Source: Yponomeuta sedellus
Lineage: Eukaryota > Arthropoda > Insecta > Lepidoptera > Yponomeutidae
DNA length: 64,000 bases
Reading direction: 5' to 3'
Assembly (NCBI GenBank): GCA_934045075.1
Contig: OW203721.1
Span: 18,582,714-18,646,713 of the forward strand
Shown here piece after piece: positions 40,091 through 53,300 of the stretch. The notes under the pieces were generated by a model that was not told the DNA's origin, did no database searches, and saw nothing but the letters and a program-made list of their open reading frames with translations. Position 1 is the first letter of the stretch. Each line of letters opens with the position of its first letter. The translations under genes were made by a program, and so were the position numbers.

Positions 40091-40434
40091 TTAAAAAGTT
40101 AAAATTACTTTGCTGAATTCCGCCAAAAATCCCACAAGCACCATGCGGTTAGCTAATGCACCGCCCTCCCTCCCACTTTTTCAAGCAGAAGCAAGACACG
40201 AACACACCACCACCAACACCACGCAAGTCAAACTTGCATTTGGGAGCCTGAGGATGCCTCGTGTTAGAGGCGAAACGCGTCGCGTGTTTTCTCACACAAG
40301 TATTGGTGTTGGTGGTGGTGTGTTCGTGTCTTGCTTCTGCTTGAAAAAGTGGGAGGGAGGGCGGTGCATTAGCTAACCGCATAGTGCTTGTGGGATTTTT
40401 GGCGGAATTCAGCAAAGTAATTTTAACTTTTTAA
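40091..40434. mobile_element. Palindromic MITE flanked by TTAA with a structured loop
   Basis: TTAA at 40091-40094 and 40431-40434. Arms of about 130 bp are nearly identical (about 40091-40221 and 40304-40434), including GCACCGCCCTCCCTCCC and its inverse. The loop (about 40222-40303) holds CTGAGGATGCCTC, a GAGGC pairing partner and GAAACGCGTCGCG. Confidence 0.82.
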
Positions 40435-41443
40435 TGCTATTATGGATTTCCGCAAAGTAACGCCTGATTCTATACAACTTATAGGTATACTGGGTACTTA
40501 TGACATTGCTAAATTATGAAATAAACTCACTCATGGTATGGAGCGATAAAATTTTGCTTTACAAGGAAAACTTAACAGTCTTATGAAAACTCGATTCTCT
40601 AAAACACCTTTCAAATGCAATTTAAATATTTTTTATGGGTTCTGTAGTCAACAAGGAACCTCTATAGTTTCGCCACGTTATGCCTGCCTGTCTGTCCGCA
40701 TCCTACCATAGTCTATTAGTACTGGCAAGCTGGCAATGACTGAAATTTGGCATATAATTATGTACATATTATTATTAAGCTCGCCGACAAAACGGTAAAA
40801 TAAAACCTCCCGTACACCTAAATGAGGAATGCATATTTTTCTCGCCTTCACCATAGTGTGGGGTATCGTTCGATTGGTCGTTTAAAAATATTGTGACTGT
40901 AATAATAAAATGATTAGGGATCCGTTTGCGAAACGTTACATTTTTAAGCGTTTTTTTCGTTTGAGTAGGGTTTTCTTTAAATATATTACTTACTGCACTT
41001 TAATGAATATAATTATATAATCATAATTATTGACATAACAAATAATATCAGCACGTAAAAAATATCACTTTTAATCAGTTTATTTGATTCATTTTAAAAT
41101 TAATTTTCATTTCAATAACCTAAATATTTTAATTAAATGCGAAAGTAAAATAAAATGAAGCCATCAGCATGACAAGGAATACGTAAGTGGTCCCTGCAAA
41201 ATATGTTAGCGAGCAAGCGCCATCTTGTGTGTTGACTACTTATCGTTTAATCTAACAAAAAAGGATGAAGATGCGTTGAGATGATATTTTCGTCAAAGTT
41301 ATCGTTTAATAACTAGTGGCGCTATCTAACAAAATTTTGAATTACACTTCAAAGTATGTCGATGATAGTATGTCTGTCTCCTGACAAAGTATGTCTCCTG
41401 TCTTTAATTCTCCTTGATAAAACTATCTAAATGTTATACTATT
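40435..41443. other. Region downstream of the ferlin stop codon
   Basis: Probably contains the ferlin 3' UTR. Candidate polyadenylation signals on the minus strand are ATTAAA at 41403-41408 and AATAAA near 41081. No other feature seen. Confidence 0.45.
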
Positions 41444-41591
41444 TCATTTAGAGCATATGCAACAATCAGCTGAACAGAAATAGTAAATAGAAGCTATAAT
41501 AAGAAAGCCAACGAATATTCTCATAATGTGGCGGTTCAAAAATGATCTTAAACAACTGTTCAGGGGGAATTCTTCTTGAGCCACTGAAGGT
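41444..41591 (-). CDS. Ferlin exon 25: C-terminal transmembrane anchor and stop
   Basis: It starts after acceptor gttcacag and ends with a TGA at 41444-41446. RHIMRIFVGFLIIASIYYF is a plausible single membrane span with a short luminal tail rich in Cys, as expected of tail-anchored ferlins. The tail is short and not closely similar to vertebrate ferlins. A possible ATTAAA polyadenylation signal lies at 41403-41408. Confidence 0.8.
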
Positions 41592-44500
41592 CTGTGAACA
41601 AATGTGATATCAGGGAGGGGAAAGAGATTCATAAGTCATATAAAAGGAATATTTCTTAGGACCATTGCGCTAAGTCACCGAATAGTAAGTAAATTGTTAA
41701 AAAATTATACAAGGATGGACGATGGAAAGATCAAAGATCGAAAGTCAAACAGAGTTGTCAGTCATATAATTATTATCCTGTTCAATGTCAGTCATAATAA
41801 CATTATTCATTGATAGATCTTTGAACTTTTTCGCTTGCTAGAACTTACATCTAGTTAAACAAACATGTGCATACATATTACAGTGCTTTCAGATAGAAAT
41901 GGGCAAACCAGCCTTACTTAGTCATAAAGATAACCTACTAACCGAGTAATTTTAATTATGGGTTTGTCATTTAGAATAAACAATTTATAAAAAAAGTTGA
42001 CTAATTTTTAAAAAAGCCTATTATCAAACTATTAATCAGTAAACGACTGGATAAAATTTGTATTTTGCCTCTCGTTCATTTATTTATGTTTGATAGGGTG
42101 AGAACACCTAGGTGTTCTCAACCCTATCAATCGTGGTGAAGATATTTTTTCGAAATTAAAACTTACAAATATCTTGGACTAGGTATGAACGAGAAGCAAA
42201 ATACAAATTTTATCCAGTCGTTTACTGATTAATAGTTTGATAATATGCTTTTTTTTAAAATAAGTCAACTTTTTTACAAATTGATGATATAACTCTCATT
42301 GGCGGCGCTAATGCACCTTATGTACCCTGTCCCTCCTATGTCAATCGTTGTACGGTGTTTTAAACTTAATTTAATGTATGTACATGTTCAAAAGAAGATA
42401 TATTTAAAATCGTATATACATTTAATTTGGTTCCGAACAGGAGCAATGCTAATCCCAATGACTCCAGTACATAAAATATCTTCCTGTGCGTTCATATCTT
42501 CACCATTTTTTTATTACCTACATAAGTACCATCATTTGCACACATTATAATTAAATTAAGGGAGTGTAGGAGTCAAACTGGCTGACAAAATGTTCAACCA
42601 TCGTCGTTTCTTAGGATTTATATGAGCGTTATTAATTGACATTAGAGAGTCTGGCATTGATTACACTTCATTAAAGCTTTGTCTTAGTAGAAACGCTACA
42701 ATAAATTGTTATGTCTATGGGAAGCAAGGACTCACTGGGATGCAGATCCGGAACTTTCACTCGTCTTCATTCTCTCAATACGGATCATGTTTTGGTTTTT
42801 CTTCATCTTGGGGCTTAAATTTAATTCAAGCTTTATGGAACCCTGAAAGTGTAGAAAAATCACGTAGATATAACTCACGCGCTTGTCCAGTAGCTAAATA
42901 ACGCAATTTAACTTTGTGTTCTGTTCTATATTACTCGTGTAAGAGTACGACTAAAGTTCAGTGTTTATATAGTTAGAATATTTTCGGGGCTTAATCGCGT
43001 AGTAATTTATTGCTATTTTACCTCGATGTTTCAACGACATTACAGTCATCGTGGTCACGAGAAGACTGATGGCTGGCACCCGTTTGCATCTTCGGCTGAT
43101 GAGGTTTCAGACTACCCTCAATCAGCTATCACAAAGCACTATTAGGGTTGCGACACACTACACTGACAATGTCGGACGATAAGCCATGCGACTTTTTTCC
43201 ACTCGAACACATCTTGATGACCGAATCCCACGTTTGCGGCAGTTTGAAACCACATTCCCGATTAAAATTTTTGTGTTTCTTAATTTCAACCGCTTCACGC
43301 ACAATTCGGCTATAATAATGGCGATCGTTGGAAAGTACCGATGGTTTGTGCAATTCTATCCAGTGGTTTGATCCTGATTCAAGAAGATGTTCCGCTATCG
43401 CTGACTTTTCCACCTGGCGGTTTTTGACAGCTGCGATATGTTCCTTGACTCTTTCAGCAATGGTCCGCTTACTTTGTCCGATATAAGAAATAGCAATAAA
43501 TTACTACGCGATTAAGCCCCGAAAATATTCTAACTATGTGTACAAGTCGCAAAAGTTTAAAATATGTTATAACAAACCGATTCAGTGTTTATAATAGTTT
43601 TATTTCGGTAAAAGTGTGCTGTTATGAAGACGGTACAGAAACAAAATAATACAAAGAAAGATATCACAGGATTATTTCGAATACGCGTAATTTCTGTATC
43701 ACGTCGATTAAAGCTTTTCCTTAAAAACGACCGAAAAATAAGTTACTATATTTTCGGGGGCCAAATGGTATATGGGGATCAATCATTCATCATTAATTCA
43801 TCAATCATTCATATTCATCTTTAAACTTACAGCATAATTAAGGTTGTCGTCAACCAGGGTCCACCAGCCCCGGGCTGTGCCCGCAGTGAATAGGTCGTCT
43901 CTTTCAGAATTGGCCTCCTTCGGGGCCTTCTGGGTCGGCGAGGGTGAAGCTCGCGGCATGTTATTCAAATTCATTGCTATTGTACCTGGTAGGGATAATA
44001 TTTTAAATACATATATCTCGAAAGTAGATCTCTGTAATAAGATCCACCGACTATTCTTTGAAGTACAAATTTGCGGTTGAGGCATTATGCTCGCCTAGGA
44101 GTTAGAGCGACGAAGTAGAAGATAAAAAGTCACGCCTAAATACTGGTAAGAGACCAAGATACGAAAACCGCAACAGACTACCAAAACGGTGTCGTAGTGG
44201 GTTCGATTCACTCTGGGGACCGCCGCAGTTTTTTAGAAATAGCCACATTCTAGATGTATTTTCATGTAAGAAATGTCATTTGTTGGGAGTATCTTAGTTT
44301 GGGAATGTTTTGTGTAGATTCGAGTGCAGCAGCATGCAGCAGTGGGGAAGAATCGTTTTTGGTAATTGATCTTAATGAAAGGAGATTTACAGAAAATTTC
44401 GAATGTAGCATGTACCAGGAAATTTATGTTATGTGTCAGTTCTACGATTGTTGAAAAGGTGGCCAAGAGTTGACTTTTTATACATAATACATTTTCTTAA

Positions 44501-47500
44501 AAAGGTAAAATCCGTCATAATTTTAGGAAAGTTTCCATGTACGACTATATATTATTGCTGTATTAAAATATAATAAAGGCAGAAGAGACATCATACCTAA
44601 ATACGTGTAGGGTGCACCATCACAATGCACTACCCTCACATCCAGGATAGGTTCTTTATATTCAGTCATTTCTGTGAAAACACCCTTTTCTTCGAATATT
44701 ATCTGTGATATTTATGAGATCATGTTATGATTAAATATAATTAATAATAAATATATATATATATATATATAATTATCATTATATAAGCTATAATTATGTG
44801 TTGTCTAGAAAATTATTACTATGTCCAGCAGTGGACTACATAATATAGCCTGAAGAAGAAGAAGAAGAAAATTATTAGAGGTCTCGTAGTTTCGTATAAC
44901 CGGTTACAATGCTAGCAGTCAATAAAGTAGCGTTAAATAAGTGCACAAGATCTATGTACCTTTTGTTCAGCACTCTGATATTTGAACATGAACAACGACC
45001 TCCAAGGCAAGACTGCAGACGATTTCACACTATTATAAACATCGGAAACTTGAGCGTGATCTTGGTTTCCGATCCATCTGTAAAGAAAAAAACGGATTTT
45101 TTCCATTTCACTGACGCCAATTAGATTTCGACGAACGTTAAATTACAAAACTCTGTAAACGGACCACGTATTGCAAAAAAATGAGACTATTACCACAGCT
45201 GAAATGAAATTAGATTAACTTTTGCAGGCACATAGCTATATCCAAATAGGTCATAAAGAATATTTGTGGCGTGGATAACGAAGAACGGATACATTATGGG
45301 ACTATACGCAGCCAACTAAAAAAATAGTAGCAAGATGAAGCAAGGCATTGTGGGATTCTTACGCAGTAATATAGACATCAGGTTCCTGTGGATGTATTCC
45401 TCTCTGTTTCAATTTGAGTCCAGACAGAGCTCTGACGGTGACACGCAACTCGTACTCTTTAGCCGTAGGTGGGGTGATATCCACCGGGGCGGGAATTTTT
45501 ACGTTCAAGGGCAGTGGAAATATGTCTACCCACATTTGCAGCTTTCCCTGTTACAGAAATTTTGTCATTAGAGAACTAATACTGACCCTGTGTACCACGC
45601 TATAAAAAATATGGATATAAGTAAAACGGTTGAACAAACAGATCTTCATCACAATCCATCGCTACTCATTGCTGATTAGAGGCCTTTTTCAAATGCCATC
45701 TCTCACGATCCGTTGTCACCCGCAAATCGGGTTAAATCCCAATGGCAGGCTAAAAACATAATTTCAACATTTCAACTAACTTTAAAGAGTAAGAATTGAC
45801 GTTAATGTCTTCTATGACTCGGATACTGACAATTTTGTGCGAATACTAGAAACACGTAATTTTTATATATACCGAGCTGTTTTAGTTTCAGCATTTTTGT
45901 TACCATCAGCCCTAATGCTTCTACCTGTTCTACGCCTGGATTCTCGGGCTTGTAGAGTTTCCTCGTCTCCACGTGTTCGGGTACGAGGGAATGCCCACAA
46001 AAGGGTAGCATATGCCATTCGTGGAGGAGGCTCAGACAGATGTTCTCTCTCAGTTCATCCGTTGGGAAGGCTTGAACATCTACAACAAATGCAATCAAAT
46101 TTGAAATCTTGCATTGTCATGTATTCGTACTTGGGTGGGGTATCCATTTTGAAAAAACACTAAATATCTGAGTTGTGATCTGAACAAGTCAACGTAACGT
46201 GTGACTAGTGCAGCGGTCCATGCGTATCGCGTAAGTAAACCTTGTTAGGTAGTAAATTATTTCTTGTTTTAACGAACATTGAAGACCTGGTTTCTTAACT
46301 TATATAAAGCCATCATCATGTACCAAGTTTTTGATAAACCGTTTCGTTTAGAATTACGGTACTATTATCGGGATAAATTGGCGGTGGAATATGATTTTTG
46401 TAGCACATCTCTTCCAGTATAGATGATGGTTTATTATAATCACGCCATTTACCAGCACCAGACCTGAAAAACGAAACAGAGTCTACTGAATTTCAATTTA
46501 ACAAATTTTCTTCTAAGTAAAATTTGAAATTAACATAAATTAGGACATTACTTACAGTTTATACTCTGTTGGCAAACCCACGGTAGCCCTGTGTTTAGTG
46601 TATATTCTGTTCTCAACATCAATATTCGTTAGCCCTATAAGGGTATCCGAAGAAGATTGATCGTGATTGTAAACATATAAAGTCAAGAGGTAGTCTTCAG
46701 GCAAAGTGCAGTTCAACTCGTACATCCTGAAAAATTATAAGACAAGATCAGTGAACACAATGACATCAAGATTTATTTTGTGTGTAGCGCTATTTGTGCT
46801 TTCTTCTGGGCTAAAGGCTTTAGCTCTTCATCTTTACAAAATATAAAATATACAGTATGAATAAGTCTTGCAACAATCTAATCTAAAGCGTCAGCCCATA
46901 TTTGTACACGGCTGGATGTTAGCTTCCTCTTATTTCGGTCTTCAATCATGTTCATTAGCTGTTACTAGCAATTTGTCTGAAATCGTATTTCTGGGTGTTT
47001 GCCAGTTTGTGATGTCCGTTTGAGAACTTTCCGGTATTATATATATATAAAGCTACAATCCGGTATACTCACTGATCTAACATAATACGTTTTCTCGGAA
47101 ATGGCACGAGTTGGACGAAAATGATGTATGACAAAGTTGTAGGGAATGTACGATATACGGCCATCCTATGGAGCCGATTTTTGAATTTCGAACGCGTTCC
47201 ACTATGCGAGGGTGCCAACTCTGTCGTTTACCGACCGATTTGGATGAAATTTTGATAGAATGGTGTTTTAGTAATCCGATTGAAAAAAAAAATTTTGGTT
47301 GTTCGAAATTCAAAATGGCGGCGCAGATATAGCCGACCGAAAAATCGACCTTTGCGCAAAAAAGTCGGCAGCCAACTGGGCATATGCTAGAGATATGCCG
47401 TAAGCGGCATCGTGTTGGCAAAGGACCCAGGTATATGAGAAAAATCCGACATCTTGGAATTTCAAGATGGCGGCCGAGATATTGATGATTGAAAATGACA

Positions 47501-50261
47501 AATTTTTGTATGGAGATTTAGTACTAAAATTGACTTTTCAATAGAGAAATGAGACAAACTTGCGAGGCCGGAGGCCGAGCTTCGCGAAGCGGGCACAAAA
47601 AGTTCTGCCGCGGCGAGGCCGAAGGCCGAGCTCCGTTTAGGCCGAGGCCGAAGGCCGAGACCATTCAAATTGCGGCGCACAAGTACCAGCGCAAGAGCAA
47701 AAAGGGACAATCTTGCGAGGCCGCAGGCCGAGCTCCGCGGAGCGGGCACGAGAAACCCCGCCGCGGCGAGGCCGAAGGCCGAGCTCCATTTAGGCCGAGG
47801 CCGAAGGCCGAGACCATTTAGGTTACGGCGCACAAGTACCAGCGCAAAAGTAAAAAGGGACAAACTTGCGAGGCCGGAGGCCGAGCTCCGCGAAGCGGGC
47901 ACGAGACACTCCGCCACGGCGAGGCCGAAGGCCGAGCTCCGTCCAGGCCGAGGCCGAAGGCCGAGAACGTTCAGGTTACGGCGGACAAGTACCAGCGCGA
48001 GAGCAAAAAGGGACAAACTTGCGAGGCCGCAGGCCGAGCTCCGCGGAGCGGGCACGAGAAACCCCGCCGCGGCGAGGCCGAAGGCCGAGCTCCGTCCAGG
48101 CCGAGGCCGAAGGCCGAGACCATACATGTTCCCATGCAACAATTCACTACAATAAGTGTCTAGCGAGGCCCTAGGCCGAGCGCCGCGGAGAGCGCAGCTC
48201 GGAGCGGCTGGGGGTTGGCGCGCGTAAGCGCGCAGGGGGCTCGCCCCCTAGTTATATATATATAAAGCTACAATCCGGTATACTCACTGATCTATTCATC
48301 CATACGTTTTCTCGGAAACGGTAAGATTTGGACGAAAATGATGTATGAAAAAGTTGTAGGAAATGTATGAATTACAGCCATCCTATGAAGCCGATTTTTG
48401 AATTTCGAACGCGTTCCACTACGCGAAGGTGCTAACTCTGTAGTTTACCGGCCGATTTGGATGAAATTTTGATAGAATGGTGATATAGTGATCCGATTGA
48501 AAAAAATAATTTTGGTTGTTCGAAATTCAAAATGGCGGCGCAGATATAGCCGACCGAAAAATCGACCTTTGCGCAAAAAAGTCGGCAGCCAACTGGGCAT
48601 TTGATGGAGATATGCCGTAAACGGCATCGCGTTGCCAAAGGACCCAGGTATATGAGAAAAATCCGACATCATGGAATTTCAAGATGGCGGCCGAGATATT
48701 GATGATTGAAAATGACAAATTTTTGTATGGAGATTTAGTACTAAAATTGACTTTTCAACAGAGAAATGGGACAAACTTGCGAGGCCGGAGGCCGAGCTCC
48801 GCGAAGCGGGCACAAGAAGTTCTGCCGCGGCGAGGCCGAAGGCCGAGCTCCGTTTAGGCCGAGGCCGAAGGCCGAGACGATTCAGGTTACAGCGCACAAG
48901 TACCAGCGCAAAAGCAAAAAGGGACAAAATTGCGAGGCCGGAGGCCGAGCTCCGCGGAGCGGGCACGAGGAACTCCGCCGCGGCGAGGCCGAAGGCCGAG
49001 CTCCGTTTAGGCCGAGGCCGAAGGCCGAGACCATTCAGGTTACAGCGCACAGCAAAATGTACCAGCGCAAAAGCAAAATGGGACAAACTTGCGAGGCCGG
49101 AGGCCGAGCTCCGCGAAGGGGGCACGAGGAACCCCGCCGCGGCGAGGCCGAAGGCCGAGCTCCGTCCAGGCCGAGGCCGAAGGCCGAGACCGTTCAATTT
49201 ACGGTGCATAAGTAGCAGCGCAAGAGCAAAGAGGGACAAACTTGCGAGGCCGGAGGCCGAGCTCCGCGGAGCGGGCACGAGGAACCCTGCCGCGGCGAGG
49301 CCGAAGGCCGAGCTCCGTCCAGGCCGAGGCCGAAGGCCGAGACCATACATGTTCCCATGCAACAATTCACTACAATAAGTGTCTAGCGAGGCACTAGGCC
49401 GAGCGCCGCGGAGAGCGGAGCTCGGAGCGGCTGGGGGTTGGCGCGCGTAAGCGCGCAGGGGGCTCGCTCCCTAGTTGATAATCTATAAAATCTTTCGCCA
49501 TCTATATGGTCAATAACTTACAGATGTTATTCTTACTTTGCAAAAACGGGGTTTCCTCTCTTAGGCACATAGTCAACTCGATCTCCAAGACGCTTTTTGC
49601 CACAGCCGATGACTACGTAAGAGTCAGGTAAGCCTATGGTATCATTTAACATGAGATCCAACCCTCTTAAAACGTATATGCGTATCAGAAACTTGGTCGG
49701 TGTATTAGGGGGATGGTATTCAAAATAACTGAAATGATACATGCCAAAACTGTTGGTGTTGACTTTAAAAGAGAATTGTTACACCTGTCAGAGTCTAACA
49801 CTCAAATTCCTACGATTGGTGATAAATTACCTTTTGTTTAACTCTGTCCCGCAATGGCTGACAGCTACTGTGTCAGCTGGTGGCCATTTGTATATGGCTA
49901 CGCCGGTTTTCAGAATGCCACACACCAGCTCTCTGTCTTTTATTGGTATTCCAGTTTTCTGTGACTTGTAAAGTTTGATAGAATGGCACCAGTCTTTAAA
50001 TTTGGAAAATTGTGGTTGTTCCTCTAACTCGGTTTTATAAATCTGGAAAATTTTGTTGAGACAATTTTTTTTAATATTAAACCGATATAAATATAATTTC
50101 TTGGCTTTATCCACCGATTTGTGACTTGAAAATATCACAACGATGTTTAATGTAAAATTCAGCTGCCTGAATGTATATAATTTGAAAAAAGTTAAAAAAC
50201 TAAACTAACCGTTATTATATCCAAGTCCAATCGTTCTCCACGTTCAGCAGCTTTCTAAAAG

Positions 50262-50315
<54 letters not shown>

Positions 50316-53300
50316 TTGTAGGTCAGCTATAAGTGAATCACTAACATTCTGAATAACGAAAGATTTACAACCTCAGAATTAAAATATCTCGTCCACCAGC
50401 CGTGGCTAATAGTATCAAAATTCATGTTGTCCGTTTGTACTTCTTCTTTATTTCCAACATGTATATCTATTGCAACATTGTGTACAGAATCATATTTCAT
50501 AGCGTCTCTTTCTTTAAAACATTTCTTCCTTTTTTTGCTAGCCGAAAGAAGCATGATTTCTTCTTCATCAACATTCTTGTTAAAGAATATCTGATACCAT
50601 TTTTTATCTTTGGAGTTTGCCGAAAACAGACAAAACTTAGATGCAACGACTGGAGATTTATCGCTTATATCTGACTTGATGAGATAACTGCTTAGAGCAT
50701 GATGTGTATCACTCTGCATTGAGTGTAGTGAGTTGACTGCGAAATAAACGAGTACTTCGGTTATACTATTTTTATTTTTAATGCACTAAGCCGTGCTAAG
50801 GACAATTTTAAAAACCTATTTAGAGGCTAAAAATTCCACCCATGCCGGGATTCGAACCCGCGACCTCTGGCTATCCGTGCCAGTGCTCTTTCCAACTGAG
50901 CTAATGGGCGACTCACCGGCATCAGTGAAATTTCGAACCTCTTTACACTATTCTCTGTATTACGTACAGGCAGCGACATCTGGCTTAAGTAAATTGCGTC
51001 ACATACAGCCCCGACTACCTACTTTGCAGTTAGGCTGTAAGTGATGCAATTTACTTAAGCTAAGCTTAAGGTTCGAAATTTCACTGATGCCGGTGAGTCG
51101 CAGTTGGAAAGAGCGCTGGCACGGATAGCCAGAGGTCGCGGGTTCGAATCCCGGGCATGGGTGGAATTTTTAGCCTCTTAAAAAAGTTTTTAAAATTGTC
51201 CTTAGCACGGGTTAGTGCATTAAAAATAAAAATAGAATAATCATGTGGGTACAGTGATATCATTCCGATGTAAAAACCTAACTGCAAAGTAGGTAGTCGG
51301 GGCTGTAAGTGATGCAATTTACTTAAGCCAGATTTTGCTGCCTGTACGTAATACAGAGAATAGTGTAAAGAGGTTCGAAATTTCACTGATGCCGGTGGGT
51401 CGCCCATTAGCTCAGTTGGAAAGAGCGCTGGCACGGATAGCCAGAGGTCGCGGGTTCGAATCCCGGCATGGGTGGAATTTTTAGCCTCTAAATAGGTTTT
51501 TAGAGTACTTCGGTTTTAAGAAGATCATGAACAAGAGAAGCTGTACCAAATAATAGGGTATTAATCGTAGATACAAGACTAGGCATAAATAAAGAGGCAT
51601 TGAAATAATCATGAACGGTAAGGTTAGATTAGGTTAGGGTTTTAATACTTTTGAAGTGTCTTACTTTTGTTGCTAACTACACCACGTATTTGATGATAAG
51701 GTTGAACAAGAGAGGCTGATTTGACTGATATATCCCTTTCATTCTTTGGCACCCAATTGACTAAAAACTTCTTTGAGTTCTTAACTTTATTGGAACCGTA
51801 GAAGATAGTACGTCCGAAAGAGCTGCTGATGTAAAGAGTGAAGCTCACAGTTGCGCCAAACCCTTTATCAAAAGACGTCATTATGGTCTGTGATACCATC
51901 CTGTTGTTATAAAAGTTGCAGTTGCGCGTCTCGTTATTTATAATGTCTGATTTTATGACTTGATTATCTATCTCTAAAACGACGCAAGACTTTTTCATTG
52001 AATAATCGACTTCACGGAGACCCCACCAGATGATATCCACTCTAGAACAAAGTTAAACATTATTGTTGAGGCCACTCTTCCCTCTGACATCTTTCTCGCT
52101 TGCACATTCTAACATATTACATTATTGTAAAAAATACGTACAGTTGAGAAACGTGAGTGAGGCATCATTGATAACAAATTATGAAATTTGAAACATATTA
52201 GAAAGTTTTAAACATATATTAACGTTCTTGTTTGATATTATTTGTCTTATTATTTTTCTTTATGGTCCAGTCCTCAAGACTAAAGGATGTGATTGTGACT
52301 ATTGAGCATCTTCAAAAGGATGTGATTATGCACCAGATGTTTATTGTTTGTGCGGCTCCTACCGTATCTTTACTTATGGTGTCAGTCTATCGCATTGGTA
52401 CTCGTCCTGTGCTCCGTATATTTAATGATTAAACGAACTTACCCGTACGTGAAGTTCTATCATAATTATACGAGGGCTCCGTCTGAAGAAATGAGTTTCT
52501 TCAGACGGAGCCCTCGTATAATTATGATAGAACTTCATGTACGGGTAAGTTCATTTAATCATTAATTATACTCGTGCTCCGTCTTCGAAATGAGTAACTT
52601 AAAGTGGAAAATAATATTTATAACACATGTAGACTTTGAGAGCATCTACAGATAGATAAGAAATATCAAAAGCATAGACGTAATAAATCAAACATTTGCT
52701 CTTTAATTTGAGAAAGAAAATAATAACGCATTTAAATTAACATTGAACATTGTTAACAATTTAGTAACGTATGCTACGATAACACTATAGACACCTTTTT
52801 GAGTATCTAAAGTCAACCATCAATTTGCATAGAATAGATTTACTGATTATTTATTCTCTAGGAATCATTTTCATCTATAATTACCCTAGCTAGGGATTCA
52901 TTGTTGTTAGAAACAATGTTTCTGTCGTAGAACCTAGCGAACGTCGTAGACGTGCCACTCCAGCCCGCCGTCTTACGGATAGTGTCTACATTCAGCCCCA
53001 GGTGGCGCGCGCGGGAGGTGCTGGCGTGCCGCGTGCTGTGCGCGCTGAATATAGACACATCGATACCACACCCTTCGAGGGTGCACTTGATCCATCTACT
53101 TATAGATTGGGTACCGACAGTGGCATGGGGCTTTCTATAGCTTATAAAAAGGTTTTGGTGGCCTCCTCTAATATGCTTTGTTTTATTCATATAACAGGTG
53201 AGTGTAAGAGCCGGGCATATTTCAGTTTTTTGTGTAAAAAACGGCAAGTATAATATTGGTTGTGTATGTCTTAACCGAGATGTCTTGATAAGATCAGGTA

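Noticed and set aside
40110..40415. Two near-identical 88-codon proteins on opposite strands
   Set aside because: They are the two arms of the palindromic MITE read in mirror image.
44254..44454. Plus-strand open frame of 66 codons between ferlin exons 22 and 23
   Set aside because: No recognisable motif, and it lies opposite a ferlin intron. Treated as chance.
47462..49365. Open frames of 226 and 228 codons (LGLRPRP-type repeats) and their plus-strand counterparts
   Set aside because: Both strands are open because of the GAGGCCGAAGG-type repeat in the Helitron-like units. No start context, motif or splice support.
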